Shown here: piece after piece, positions 13,403 to 24,285 of the stretch
Layout of the letters: each line of letters begins with the position of its first letter
Position numbering within the stretch: the first letter of the stretch is position 1
NCBI GenBank assembly: GCA_034687125.1
Contig: JAQGBZ010000143.1
Span: 62,001 to 126,000 of the forward strand
Source: Neelides folsomi
Lineage: Eukaryota; Arthropoda; Collembola; Neelipleona; Neelidae
DNA length: 64,000 nucleotides
Direction: 5' to 3'
Notes under the pieces: generated by a model
Told to the model about the DNA's origin: nothing
The model's database searches: none
Seen by the model: only the letters and a program-made list of their open reading frames with translations
Translations under genes and position numbers: made by a program

Positions 13403-15146
13403 CTTAACTCTTACTCGTTTAACTATAAGGTAACTATAATTTAACTTATATTAAATAAACGTCACTAAAAACTTTGAAACCACTTGATTGTAATTAAAGT
13501 TGAATTAATTTTAATTTATTTAAATTAATAAAGGGAGGAGTTCCTTAAAAAATTCCTCATTCGAAAGTTGCAAAGTTTAGGAGCTAAAAATGAAGACGTC
13601 TGCTCCTAAAAGAGAAATCGAGAAGTGAGAACAAAATCTCAACAAAGATCATTTTACCACATATGAGATTAATTACAATTTTAATAATTGATCCAAATAC
13701 TTTAAAGCTAAATTTAGTTTAATTTAGATTTATTTAACAATTGCTTTACCTTTTAAAGGAGATTTTAACAGAGATTTCAAATTGTGGATTTTTGATTAAA
13801 AATGTCCAAAGTGTGCCTTGTCCCTCACCTGCATTCCCACTCTATTCCCACAGATTTTCTCCTCTCTTCTGACCATGAAGAAGGAAACGAGTTTTGAGGA
13901 TGAGAGTGATCTCCATCTTTTACACAGGTGGTTCCTAAACAAAGGGGGTGAACACATCTAACCTCACCAAGTTCATATTAATTCATAGGTCTCTCCTTAA
14001 TATTAGTTCATCCTTTTTAACCATGTTGTTGTTGACTCCTTTTCACCCTTTTGGCTTCTTCGTGGTCCCTCAAACATTCACTTCAATTTACTCCTACAAT
14101 CACAATCTAATCTTTTTCATACATATCATACAACTATAACTAAATGTTCATATCACATTCATGTTCATTCTAATAGATACTTAATAATTTCAACTTATAT
14201 TCTCTTTTATAAACTAAATGTAATGCAAAATACTTTTAATTTACCCATCAAAATAAAAAAAATTGAGAGCGCGCAAACCTTTATGCTCTTAGGTAGTATA
14301 TGTATTTATATGTACAGGTATTCATTAATTATGAATTTGAGTTATGAAATATACAGAGATTGTTTTAACTTTAAGAATAAGACGCATTTGAAGCTTCATG
14401 CACGTTGACTCGAGTCATCCCTTTAAAGTTGTTGAGGTAAAAAGTAAATATTTAGCATGGTCTTATCCTTCCTTTTTACACGCTCATTTAAGAACTACTT
14501 ATGTACCATATACATTTATACATACATTTCATACTGAGCCTGTAAAGTGCTTAAAGACCAAGATCATTTAAAGTGAGTGAATGGTAAATGAAAGCATGGA
14601 GTTTATGTATGTGAGATATAAAATCTCATTTTTAAGAGTGCAAGATGACCATAGGAGAATAATTGTAATAAAACTTGTCCCATTTCTCTATTAATTATTA
14701 GACATGGTCTTAATAGGAATATAACGAACAACGTGGTTATATGCATAGAGGAAAACGACCTTTCATTTTCCCTTTCATATCAATCATAAATTCAAATGGA
14801 TTATGCAACTCAATTTATATTCTCGAACCTCATGCATTCATGGTTAACCAAATGCTTTAAATTGTAAACGGGTTTAAAATGCACAAAAGGAAAAATGCAT
14901 AAAGTAAAAAAATGCATAAAAGATCATACAGGTAGATTAAAATTTCAACGATAGTAAATTGCAAAAAATTGCTTAGAATGTATGGGATATGGGGTGTAAT
15001 GATTAAGTATGTAATAAGTGTAAAGTTAATATTTCAAAGACCAAACATTCATATTTTAAGTATTTTGTATTATGAAAAGTTTTTATTATAACTTAAAAAT
15101 CGCACTTTGTTTATTCACTTATACTGGGTGAAAAATATTTTTGGTT
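13403..15146. other. Intergenic, no gene seen
   Basis: About 1.7 kb of AT-rich sequence between the SDR start and the stomatin-like stop. It should contain the SDR promoter next to 13403 and the 3' UTR of the stomatin-like gene near 15146. A slightly GC-richer patch at about 13800-13930 is the best candidate for a regulatory element. No RNA gene, repeat or credible exon was recognised. Confidence 0.5.
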
Positions 15147-15912
15147 TTACGATCGATGGGTTGGAGGTTGAACGGACCTAAAAGGGAAAAGATCCATTGG
15201 GATTGGGAAGATGATAATTGATGACTTCTGTGTGCTGGAGATCGTGTTGAGAGTTTCGAGGTATCGGAGCTAATAAGTAAATATTGGGATTAGAACCACA
15301 ACCAACGATCTTTAAGCTTCTTTAAGTTTCTTTATAGGGTGTAATTCTGAAAGGTGCTAATGAGCCTACCTGCAAAGCTCCGGGGCTCGTTTGCATAATA
15401 TCAGAAGCTGCTTTAAGGGCCACGGCGGCTTTGGCTTCTCCTTCGGCTGAAACCATCTTTGCTTCGCTCTCCCTTTGGGCTTCGGCTTTGGCTGCCATAG
15501 CCCTCTGAAATTACAGTCAATTGTAATTATAAAATCTAAGGTCAACAATTAAGTAAATTCCAACATACATTCTACAGATATAATGAAGCATGAAACTGAA
15601 TTAAAGTAAAGGTACATGTATTAATACGTGTATCTGTATTTGTGTTAAAGCGTTAATTAAAAGCGTACCGTGAGAGCTTGAGGAATCTGAATGTTTTTGC
15701 TTTTGGGACAAAGAAATGAAAATAGTTAATTGGTTTGGTTAAAGAGTTTTTATATATACTATGTATATAATTATAATTATTTTAAATAGTATAGTGGTTT
15801 ACATTTCTATTCTTTCAATTCTGATTCCCCATTCGTAAGTTCCTGCGTTTAATTCAGTTCTCATTAGTTGAGCCAGCGCTTCTCGTTTAGAAGTTAAAGT
15901 TACAAACGATCT
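15147..15912 (-). CDS. Stomatin/podocin-like SPFH protein, C-terminal exons only
   Basis: Four exons join in phase: 15912-15803, 15699-15669 (only 31 nt), 15504-15370 and 15269-15147, ending in TAA. The joined protein contains EWGIRIERIEIKNIQIPQAL, RAMAAKAEAQRE, ASDIMQTSPGALQ and LRYLETLNTISSTQKSS. These match the stomatin C-terminal half (AWGIKVERVEIKDVRLPVQL, RAMAAEAEASRE, SPAALQLRYLQTL). Stomatins are hairpin-anchored membrane scaffolds that oligomerise and tune ion channels; MEC-2 in worm touch neurons is one. The membrane hairpin and first half of the SPFH domain were not found in the 1.3 kb upstream or beyond the ionotropic receptor. The missing exons may be distant, with the receptor lying in a large intron, or this may be a partial copy. 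The visible exons show no damage. Confidence 0.8.
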
Positions 15913-17200
15913 CTGGAAAGTTGAAAAGTTTGTATTATATATTCCAGAGATGTTCCGTTCCCTGGTAACCATCAAAAATTAAATATCAGTTTAAATTCTG
16001 TGCATATTAAATAACGAAATCTGAATTGATTTGAAGCTTCTTTTAATTGATTTATAATAAAATATATAGTGTTTTAATGCCTTTTAATCATTTTAATTTA
16101 ATGAGGAGGCATATATTTTATTCTATTAATGATGGTTAAAGGTAATTTCACATTCCCACTTTTACTTATTTAATTTCCTTCACTATTTTTCAACCGTCGT
16201 GAAAGATATGTGTTTGGGATTAAAGCTAACTACTGATGAACTTGAAAAAAGAAAGAAGCTGGATTTTCTTTTTTATCGTTTTAATGATTTCAGAAATGAA
16301 ATAGAAAACAAATTTTTGGAGGATTTAAATTATTAAAGCCAATACTTTTAGTCTAAATAATTTCTGTAAATTTCAAAAGTTAAAGACGTAATTAAATAAA
16401 ATTTTAAAAAATGGGGATATTTTCATTATATTTAACATCACCTTTGGACATGGCCATAGTGTAAAAATCGGAGACCGACAATGAAAACCATTTTCAAGAA
16501 AAATTAATTTTAGATTTCTAAAATAAATATTCCAAATATCTTTAATATTTTAATAAAATAATTAATTAAGAAATTCCAATTTAAAAATAAATGAAAGGTA
16601 GAGGTAGAATGTACAACGATGACTTAAAGGTAAACTTAGGTTATGCTAAAAACCTCAGTAATAAAAAGCCTGTCATAAAATTTTTTTTCATTTCATTCAT
16701 TTGACTCGTTCGACTTTCTATGATTTTCCATATGCGGCCACGTGCGGTCGAGAAGTCATGCAAAACGGTTTCCAGGCAAAAGAATGTACACACATATTTA
16801 GTATATCGAATTGTCAATCATCATTTTCCTTTTATTTGTCAATTAGTTCTTCCTTATAACGCCACTACGTCGCTAATTTCAAGTGTATTTTAACATGTTC
16901 CCATTCCACTCATTGTGTGCAACCATTTAACATTGTTTAAGGTGAATTCAGATAAATACCTAGATACATTTTGTCCAGTTTAGCTTAACTTTTTTTCAAT
17001 TTCATTGTTCGTTTGACTTGAGGACGTCGCCGATATTTAATTGCTAAATATCAAAATTATATCTAAATAACATTACTTTTCAATTTAAATTACAAGAAAG
17101 TAGGTTATACTAATATACTTAAGTAATAATTTTTATATTAGACTGGGAATTCAAATTCATTAATACTAAAGTAAATTTATAAAACAATTACCAACTAAAC
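15913..17200. other. AT-rich stretch between stomatin-like exons and the receptor gene
   Basis: This is where the missing N-terminal stomatin exons would be expected, but none fits. The frame at 15977-15913 is open into the next exon but lacks SPFH-like residues. A minus-strand frame near 16445-16500 with PIFTLWPCPK before a GT faintly recalls the stomatin segment LFFILPC, but the exons that should follow it are absent. A small plus-strand frame at 16208-16336 is listed separately. Confidence 0.4.
16208..16336 (+). CDS. Small open frame of 42 codons, unknown
   Basis: An ATG-to-TAA frame that starts MCLGLKLTTDELEKRKKLDF and is rich in charged residues and Phe. It reads like a helix-forming fragment. 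No homology was recognised, there is a stop just upstream, and no splice partner is evident. It may be chance in AT-rich DNA or a fragment of a lost gene. Confidence 0.12.
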   Translation: MCLGLKLTTDELEKRKKLDFLFYRFNDFRNEIENKFLEDLNY

Positions 17201-19444
17201 TCAAAGCATTTCCAAAACAAATCCAACTATTGATAACATAATTAAAATTAAAAATATTGCAAAGGTGCTAAATATAACTTTCATTTTTAAAGATTTCCTC
17301 TGAGAATCAAAGGAGTCATAATTAAACATATGTGAAAAACGATATTGAAATCTTGGAGGTATTTTATGCTTGAAAGATGTGTCCAAAGGATAATGGTAAA
17401 TATGGTATTTCAGAATTTCAATTAATGATCTTTGTAACCTTATAAATGCTTGACTTGTCACTTTATTTATATAAGGATTTGAAACTCCTGATTCAAAATA
17501 ATTAAATACAATTGAAGTTAAAATTGGTTCAAAAATAGTATTGCTAACTTTCAATATATATTTACTATTCCAAATTTTGCTGGGCAACTTATTTTTTAAT
17601 ATGAATATGTTATAATTAAACAGTGAAAACATTTTCTCTAACATATTAATTTCCACTTCTGGGTCAATTAAAACAACTTTCTTGGTAAATTGATGTTTTT
17701 TATATTTATGATATGTAATATCTTCATCAAAGTAATCACTATTACCGAAGAATTTATCATCATTAAAAAAAAGAATATTACTGATTATATTTATGAAGAA
17801 ATCAAAATGAATATAGAACCCGGATACAAAATTATCATGCGGTATAGTTTCAAGTAAGTAGGTAGGTTCAAAATGTAAATCTTCTTTAAGATTTGATAAT
17901 TCTTTATTAATCAAATTGTTATCTAAAAGAAATTTCAAAGTTGATTCAAATTTTTTTTCTTCAAATTGATCTTTAATTTGTATCTCAAATTTTGACGTAG
18001 TAATCTTGACAGTTTTTTGTTTACTTAATTCTTCAAAGTTTTGTGGTATTTTAGGAACATAATTAGAAATGTAGGAATACAATTTTCCTTTATACGCATT
18101 TGAGAATATAATAGAAATCATTATCCATATAACTATAGTTACATAGATTGTAAATGAAAATATATCCAAATTTTTATCAATATTAAAATTTGTTTTTTCT
18201 ACCAAGCTTGTGAACAAATAATATATGTAATTGAAACATATGCCACTATTTTTATTGGGACGGAAATTAAAAAAATTCCCAAATATTAAAAATATTAAAA
18301 TAGAAATTAAAATAAGAAAAATTATAAGAAAAATCCAAACCCAAAGATCAAATGGCATTAGAAGATTGATAAAACTTAAATGATTCTTATTAATTAAAAA
18401 TAAAAAATTAAACTTGACATCATTTATGTATGCTATGGAAGTACTTACTTTAGATGTATTATTTGATAATAACTCGTCGATTTCATTAAGAACATCATAA
18501 TTGAATAAACTAAGAGGTATTTTTCTATCTTTATTAATTATTAGAGGGTCAATTTTATCATAAAAAAATTTATAACTTGATATATTCATTTTTTTCTTTA
18601 TTGTTGTTTGTAATTCAATAAAATTATTTATTAAAACATATTCTTTGTTAATATGCATTCTATTTTTATAAATATAAAATTGCCTGTTTAATTTTAACAG
18701 ATTCGATTTCCATAAATATTTTAAATTTTTAATGAAAATTCTTTTGCTTATGATTCTACCATTAAATTCATTAACAATAATTTCATTTAAATTAATCAAA
18801 TTTTCTTTGTTGGCATATAATTCATTTCCGGCACATTTTATACAAATCATATGAACTGAATTGTGTGTTGAATTTCCAAATAAAATAAAATAACTTGTAA
18901 TAAAATTTAAATCAATCAATTTGTTAAAGAAATAAAATTTGCTTAAATCATCAAAGATGTTACCAGAATAAGCATGTATAGTGAAGGTTGGATTCATGCG
19001 TGTAAAATATACTACATCTTTATGTTGATCGATTGTTCTTATAATATTTAAATGTTTCAATGTAGTGACATTGACTTTATAAGGAAATGGAAATGCAAAA
19101 AATTTTACACTGCAAGTTAAGAATTTTGTCATGTAATGTTTCAATGTGTTGAAATAATTTTTCTCTTTTTGGGAAATTGAATAGTTTAAATTGTTCAAAA
19201 TTATTGTTGTGTTAAAATTTATATAAAAGTTTAAATAATCCTGACCCAAATTTCCATCAATGTAATATGTATCTTTGAAATGACCAACTATATATAAAAG
19301 ACATTCAACTGTTGATTCAAAGTATTTTGAATTATTATGATAATTTATTTTTTCATAGCGTTTCAACTTTTGGTTCATAGCAGATTCACATACAAGTAAT
19401 ATTGATGAAATTAGGATAATTTTTAAAATAAATTTGAAAGCCAT
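17201..19444 (-). CDS. Divergent ionotropic receptor (IR), intronless
   Basis: A single exon of 747 codons starting at MAFKFILKIILISSILLVC, a clear signal peptide. An upstream in-frame ATG at 19501 would add 19 residues before the signal, so 19444 is preferred. Counting from 19501, the extracellular region is followed by LMPFDLWVWIFL, the hallmark start of the first membrane segment of IRs (about residues 386-408). Then come a short pore-like segment, a second helix (about 447-468) ending SNAYKGKLYSYIS (the counterpart of SYTANLAAF in glutamate receptors), the second ligand-binding lobe, and a last membrane helix near 742-764. IRs are ligand-gated cation channels of chemosensory neurons. The ligand cannot be predicted. 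Codon use is far more AT-rich than in neighbouring genes (many Asn, Lys, Ile and Phe), typical of fast-evolving divergent IRs. The frame is intact. Confidence 0.88.
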   Translation of the reverse strand: MAFKFILKIILISSILLVCESAMNQKLKRYEKINYHNNSKYFESTVECLLYIVGHFKDTYYIDGNLGQDYLNFYINFNTTIILNNLNYSISQKEKNYFNTLKHYMTKFLTCSVKFFAFPFPYKVNVTTLKHLNIIRTIDQHKDVVYFTRMNPTFTIHAYSGNIFDDLSKFYFFNKLIDLNFITSYFILFGNSTHNSVHMICIKCAGNELYANKENLINLNEIIVNEFNGRIISKRIFIKNLKYLWKSNLLKLNRQFYIYKNRMHINKEYVLINNFIELQTTIKKKMNISSYKFFYDKIDPLIINKDRKIPLSLFNYDVLNEIDELLSNNTSKVSTSIAYINDVKFNFLFLINKNHLSFINLLMPFDLWVWIFLIIFLILISILIFLIFGNFFNFRPNKNSGICFNYIYYLFTSLVEKTNFNIDKNLDIFSFTIYVTIVIWIMISIIFSNAYKGKLYSYISNYVPKIPQNFEELSKQKTVKITTSKFEIQIKDQFEEKKFESTLKFLLDNNLINKELSNLKEDLHFEPTYLLETIPHDNFVSGFYIHFDFFINIISNILFFNDDKFFGNSDYFDEDITYHKYKKHQFTKKVVLIDPEVEINMLEKMFSLFNYNIFILKNKLPSKIWNSKYILKVSNTIFEPILTSIVFNYFESGVSNPYINKVTSQAFIRLQRSLIEILKYHIYHYPLDTSFKHKIPPRFQYRFSHMFNYDSFDSQRKSLKMKVIFSTFAIFLILIMLSIVGFVLEML

Positions 19445-20519
19445 TATAATTAATAAATTTAATACATTGAGATTGTCGGAAAATAATTTATTAATTTTCA
19501 AAATAAAATATGGTACATTGGTCTTTCTTATTTAAATTTTTGTATTATAATAACTTACATTTTACAAGATTGCAATAAATAATTTTTTTATTGAATTATT
19601 TAACGTAAAAGGCCCATTAAGAAATAATTTTTTTCTTCAGTATAATTTATCATAGATTTATAAATATAAAATATCTTATACATGTCATGTAAGATGTAAC
19701 TTTTAATGTTGCATAGCAAAAATAATAAAGAAAATTCCATAATAAAATTAATAATCCACTTCTTAAAAGAAATCATTTTTTGAATTATCTATATTGTTAT
19801 TTTGAAATTCTCTGAATTATTATTTTTCAAGTGATTAAATTAATTGACATTAAATTTAAATAAATCGAATTCATAGCTATTAAATTCGAGTTGTTTCATT
19901 AAAAATTTATTTCTGCGCAATTATTTTATTGGAAAATTTAAATATTTATTGATTTTTGTGGGATTAGGACATGGTTTGCAAACGATAGAAAATATTTCTG
20001 CTTGGAGTAAAAAAGGTGGTTAAGAATCCAAATTTTTTTTTCCATTTTTCATTAAATTCATTTTCGTGCTTGCTATTATATAATGATCCAACTTTGGGAA
20101 ATAAATTATATAAAGTCTATATTTTTGAGATTAATATTTTTAATATTTCGATGTAGTAATAAAGTAATCATGAACTCATTTTCAACGTTTATATACAATT
20201 GTTGTAGCATCAATGAATTCATTACAATAATTATGAATAATTTTTAAGTTTTTAATGATTAGTACACGGAGACAAACACATTAAATATTTATATTTATAT
20301 ACATTCAATTGGGCTTTATAAAATGAACAATTTTTAGACAGAGTAATTACTAGCATTAATTATAAAGTACAAGAATGAATGTGTGCTAAAAATTCATTTT
20401 TTTAAATTTATAATAAAAAAACTTTCTGTTAATATTGAGCTCTAAAGCTTCATTAATTTTTCCAGACTTTCCTCAGTTCTTCTTGACGATAATTTAAAAC
20501 TCTCGAGTTTTGAATACTT
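19445..20519. other. Very AT-rich intergenic region
   Basis: About 1.1 kb with no coding frame, repeat family or RNA gene recognised. The part next to 19445 should hold the promoter of the ionotropic receptor. Confidence 0.5.
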
Positions 20520-20885
20520 AGTACATTGCACCATTCCTCCGATTATTTTCATCATAGTTTTCTTTCCAGTGATACCGAAACCTTCTTCTCACAAAGGGAA
20601 CGATTTGCGTATGCTTATCGGCAATTAAACTCTTCCACGATGGCCCAATTCAACTATTTTTTAAAACAATATTTCCAATTTTTTATGTCATTTATTAATA
20701 TATTACATATCATGTGTTAACAAAGAATATAAAAATGGGTTAAAAGAATGCAATATATCATATACCATAGATAATTTTATGTATAAGCTCAAAATCAAAT
20801 ATGATCCAATTCCTGATACGATAATAAATATTCATTACAATGTAATATTACAGTTTAACCGAATATTTTATTTTGAATAATGCCG
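20520..20885 (+). pseudogene. Decayed tandem copy of the small membrane-protein gene at 21.3-21.8 kb
   Basis: About 20530-20720 and 20819-20882 match 21545-21845 at the nucleotide level. Shared blocks include PIIFIIVFFPVIPKP versus PIVLVIIFLVIIPKP, DLRMLIGN versus HLRMIFAN, the run around TTTTTAAAACAATA, the CATGTGTTAA downstream and an AATATTCATTA block further on. This copy has an in-frame TAA inside the last part of the coding region, a shortened linker, and about 80 extra bases in the 3' flank. The 5' half of the gene is not recognisable. It is therefore best read as the remnant of a tandem duplication in direct orientation. Confidence 0.6.
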
Positions 20886-21274
20886 ACGGATTATTTAGGC
20901 ACTGTCACCAATAATTTAGCGTAATATCATAAGCTGAATAAATAACATTGTTAAATTCCTAAGTTAAGAAGTTTTTTTGAAGTCATTGGTGTTTTAGAAG
21001 TTGATCAAAACAATAAGATAATCAATTTTAAAATTATCAATTTATCTTATCAGTTTTTTTTATTTTCAGATCACCCATGATCATTTCAATAAATATCCAT
21101 ATTAGAAAAGGTAAAGTATAAAATTAACAAGTTTGTAAGATGACCCGAGTGTCACCAGAGTCAGGCAATGAAGGTCAAACTTTAATCAATTTTATATTAT
21201 ATTTAACTTTTAACTTAATATGTGTAACCACCAACAAAATGATCCTTGGAATTGCTTATATTTAAATTTTTCAG

Positions 21275-21724
21275 GGGAACGTGATTTCGTCTTCAGCCCA
21301 AAGGTCATCCGTTTCATCAGACCGGCGAGAATTGTTGTCAACGCGCAAAGGTTATGATTTGGATTTGGAGTCATCAGACCAAACCAAAGGACCGAACCAT
21401 GAGTAGAAAAAGAATGCCAATGAAGAAGCTGGAGTGGAAATGCCTCGACTTGCTGGAGGACGAGATGGACAAGCTGGGACGATTTGTGGAATGACTATTA
21501 TTGTCGTTGTTCTTATCGTTGGAGCATATTGCTGTATTTCTGTCATTCTTCCCATTGTACTTGTCATCATATTTTTAGTAATAATTCCGAAACCGAAAGA
21601 TTCTGTAACATATTCCGGCTCCGCATCCGGGCCAGGATATGACTATGAACATCACTTGCGTATGATTTTCGCCAATTCAACTTTTCCACAATGGCTTTCA
21701 GAGCCAGACAATTCAACTTTTTAA
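21275..21724 (+). CDS. Small membrane protein of unknown family, frame split by one TAG
   Basis: Two open segments lie in the same frame: 21275-21403 after a good acceptor (atttttcag), and 21407-21724. They are separated by a single TAG at 21404. The first segment is Ser- and charge-rich (SSSAQRSSVSSDRRELLSTR). The second, with an ATG at 21440, has a long hydrophobic stretch (MTIIVVVLIVGAYCCISVIL and on to IIFLVIIPKPK) long enough for one or two membrane passes. It is followed by a Gly/Tyr segment and two NST glycosylation sequons near the end. No family was recognised. A short exon ending with ATGAAG at about 21172 before GT would join in phase, but this is speculative. Either translation starts at 21440 (94 residues), an intron not recognised removes the stop, the stop is read through, or the gene is decaying like its neighbour. 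Confidence 0.4.
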
Positions 21725-21845
21725 AACAATACCTATTACACATTTTTATATCATTTGTAAAATATTAATCATGTGTTAATAACAATGAATAAATATTCAT
21801 TATAATGTAAATATCACCGTTTAACAGATTATTTATTTTGAGTAA

Positions 21846-22272
21846 CTTTCGATCTTCATAATAATTGAAAATGTGAACAAAGGAACGGTCGCGTCATAAA
21901 CTTCATCAGAACTAAAATCTAAATAGTGCATTGGCTGGGAGGGAATCCATTCGAATGAAAGTAAAAATATTATTTACGAAAAATATTTTTTCTATTTAGA
22001 ACTTATTGTAAGAAAACCTTGATATTTAATTGTAGTTAAGTTGTCAGGTTAAAATATCACAATTCTCAATACTAATAAGTTTAAAGAAGTTTAAAGAAAG
22101 TGGACAAAGAGTATTTTTATTGTTGAGGAACTGAGAGAATTGAATGAACTTCTCTGGATTATTTCATGATGCAAGAACCTCTCAAAGTTGTGAATAAATT
22201 ACATGGTATTTAAATTCGGCATATCCACATTTATATCACTTTAAATCATTTTTGTTAATTAAAAGTTAAACC
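21846..22272. other. Intergenic, upstream of CMPK2-like gene
   Basis: About 430 bases between the small membrane-protein gene and the ATG of the kinase gene. It must contain the promoter of the latter. No clear TATA box or other element was recognised. Confidence 0.4.
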
Positions 22273-23567
22273 ATGAACCAAATACGATTAATTAATTTAA
22301 CACATATTTCGAAAACAGTTTACAAAAGTTTGGATCAAGTTTTAAACATCCTAACTAAACCTGAGGTAAAGAACAAGAACTTTAAAGTCCTTTAATTGTT
22401 TTAATAATATCATGCTATAATTTGTATGCGATAATTACATTATTATTTATCATATTAAGTATACTAATTCTAACTAAATTTTATTATTAAAGGTATTCAG
22501 AAATGAACAAGTTCGGCGACTTCTGAGCATTGGATGCCAAAAGGGGATTTTAATTGAAAAAGACGGAAATTTCCTCAAAGCATCAGATTCAGTCAAAGAA
22601 AGAAAATGCCAATTTGTTGTTATCGAGGGGCTTGATGGAAGTGGTGAGTTAAAGATATTTAGAATTATAATAACAATAATAAATTAATTGACTTATTTGT
22701 ATAAAATATAGAAATTATATTGTCAAATATTAACATTTAATTTGTATATTTTTATAGGCAAAACGACTCTAGTTAAAGCAATAACTCGAAAAGTTGAAAT
22801 GAAGTTAATGTCGACACCTCCTCCTTGCACACTTCCATTTCGACCATTTTTCGATGCTCAGGTTGAGTCAATAAAAAGAGCGTATTATTCTTTTGGAAAT
22901 TATTTGGCAGCTTCAGATGTTCTTGCAATTGAAGAGCCAATTCTCATGGATCGGTAAATTCTCAATCGTCTTATTCTGAAGAAAATCATATCATCAAATC
23001 TTTGAAAAATATTGTAAAAATTGGAATATTTAATTTAAACATTGTTTCATTAAATCAGATATTGGCACAGCACGGCCGCTTACACTTTTGCGAATCAAAT
23101 CAAGACAAGCAAAGGGAAAGATTTTCAAATTGACGAAAGTGACTTGGATTGGCCTTCCGATCTCCTCCGACCAAATTTAATCCTTTTCTTGGCTTTGAGC
23201 GAAGAAGAAAGAATTCGACGACATACGTTCCGACTTGAACAAGAAAAAGGATCCAATACTTTGGAGGAACAAACACTTTCTTCCGATTCAGAGTTTAGAC
23301 AAAAGTGAGTTTTAACATTCATTTTGTTGATTATTTTTATTATTAAAGTTGTATTACGTTAAATGCTATCCAAAATTATTATATTTCAATAGATATTTCA
23401 TTGATATTAATTATATTTTTATATATAATTTCAGCATCAAGAAATTTTATAAAGGAATCAGAGGACCTAAGTTAGAAGAAGTCAATGTTGAAGGAACTTA
23501 TGAAGAAAATGAAAGAAATACTCTCCAATGCTTGGAAGAACATTGTCCCGATTTATTCAAAGCCTAA
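22273..23567 (+). CDS. CMPK2: UMP-CMP kinase 2, mitochondrial (thymidylate kinase fold)
   Basis: Five exons: 22273-22365, 22493-22643, 22758-22953, 23059-23304 and 23435-23567. They join in phase for 272 residues. The P-loop reads VVIEGLDGSGKTT. The lid and substrate side carries RAYYSFGNYLAA and DRYWHSTAAY, closely matching human CMPK2 (RAFYSLGNYIVA, DRYWHSTATY), followed by WPSDLLRPNLILFLALSEEE. The family phosphorylates dUMP, dCMP, CMP and UMP in mitochondria and supplies pyrimidine nucleotides for mtDNA synthesis. The visible N-terminus (MNQIRLINLTHISKTVYKSL) is basic and could act as a targeting peptide. The protein is shorter than human CMPK2 (about 449), which carries a longer N-terminal extension, so a further 5' exon is possible. 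The 3' end faces the 3' end of the Kazal gene about 280 bases away. Confidence 0.9.
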
Positions 23568-23847
23568 TTAAACAAACTTTTAAAAAAATATTATTTTTAT
23601 TATTAATTTATTATATTTGATTAACTTATGAAATCGTTATTAGAATTTTTATAATTTTATTATTGAACCTTATGACCTTTAAACTACTTCATATTACAGA
23701 TACAACTTGTATTACCATTATATTAAATCAGATTTATTTTTTACTCTGTAAACTACAGTTATACTTATAACTATACTTAATTAATTAATTAATTATACCA
23801 TTACAAAATGTTAGCTTTATAACAAGCTTTTTATATTGGAATAAATT

Positions 23848-24285
23848 TTATTGTCTTCCAAAACTGATTTGCCTCTGTCTGTACGAAGAAAGTGTCATCG
23901 CACTTCGGCATCTCCCCTTAGCTGACACTTTCAGTCCTACGTTGATCATTTAATATTAAAAGTTGTTCTCCATCCAATTGATATTCAATGAGGGAAAATC
24001 GATCTAGTTTATTGGTTCACTTACTTTTATTCCGTTTTTTGGCACAATCGAATCTGCAAGAATTTTTATAGGTGACCCCATTGTTGGCACAGACAGGATC
24101 TTCCGTGTTGGTGCATGAGCAAACTTCTCCCGTCTTCTTATCCTACCAAACAAGGTTCATTTAACCCCTTCACCAGCAAGTGCACTTTTATTGTTTCACA
24201 CTTTAATTCATTCACTTACGGAATCCCCCTCCACCGTCGACGCCACAATTAAGATCAAAATGGAGAGGAAAATCAAGATCTTCAT
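23848..24285 (-). CDS. Secreted Kazal-type serine protease inhibitor, single domain
   Basis: Three small exons: 24285-24220, 24142-24025 and 23936-23848. They join in phase for 90 residues. A signal peptide (MKILIFLSILILIVASTVEG) is followed by one Kazal domain with all six cysteines: VCSC, PVCANNGVTYKNSC, RFDC and the last in KGRC. The GVTYxNxC core is diagnostic. By the usual spacing (second residue after Cys-II) the P1 position would be Asn, which does not suggest a trypsin-like target; this is an inference. A basic tail of about 18 residues follows the last cysteine. Exon 1 carries the whole signal peptide. Such peptides inhibit proteases in the gut, haemolymph or saliva. It is convergent with the kinase gene. 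Confidence 0.88.

Noticed and set aside
16441-16500. Possible N-terminal SPFH exon with PIFTLWPCPK before a GT on the minus strand
   Set aside because: Match to the stomatin LFFILPC segment is weak and the following exons needed to join it are absent.
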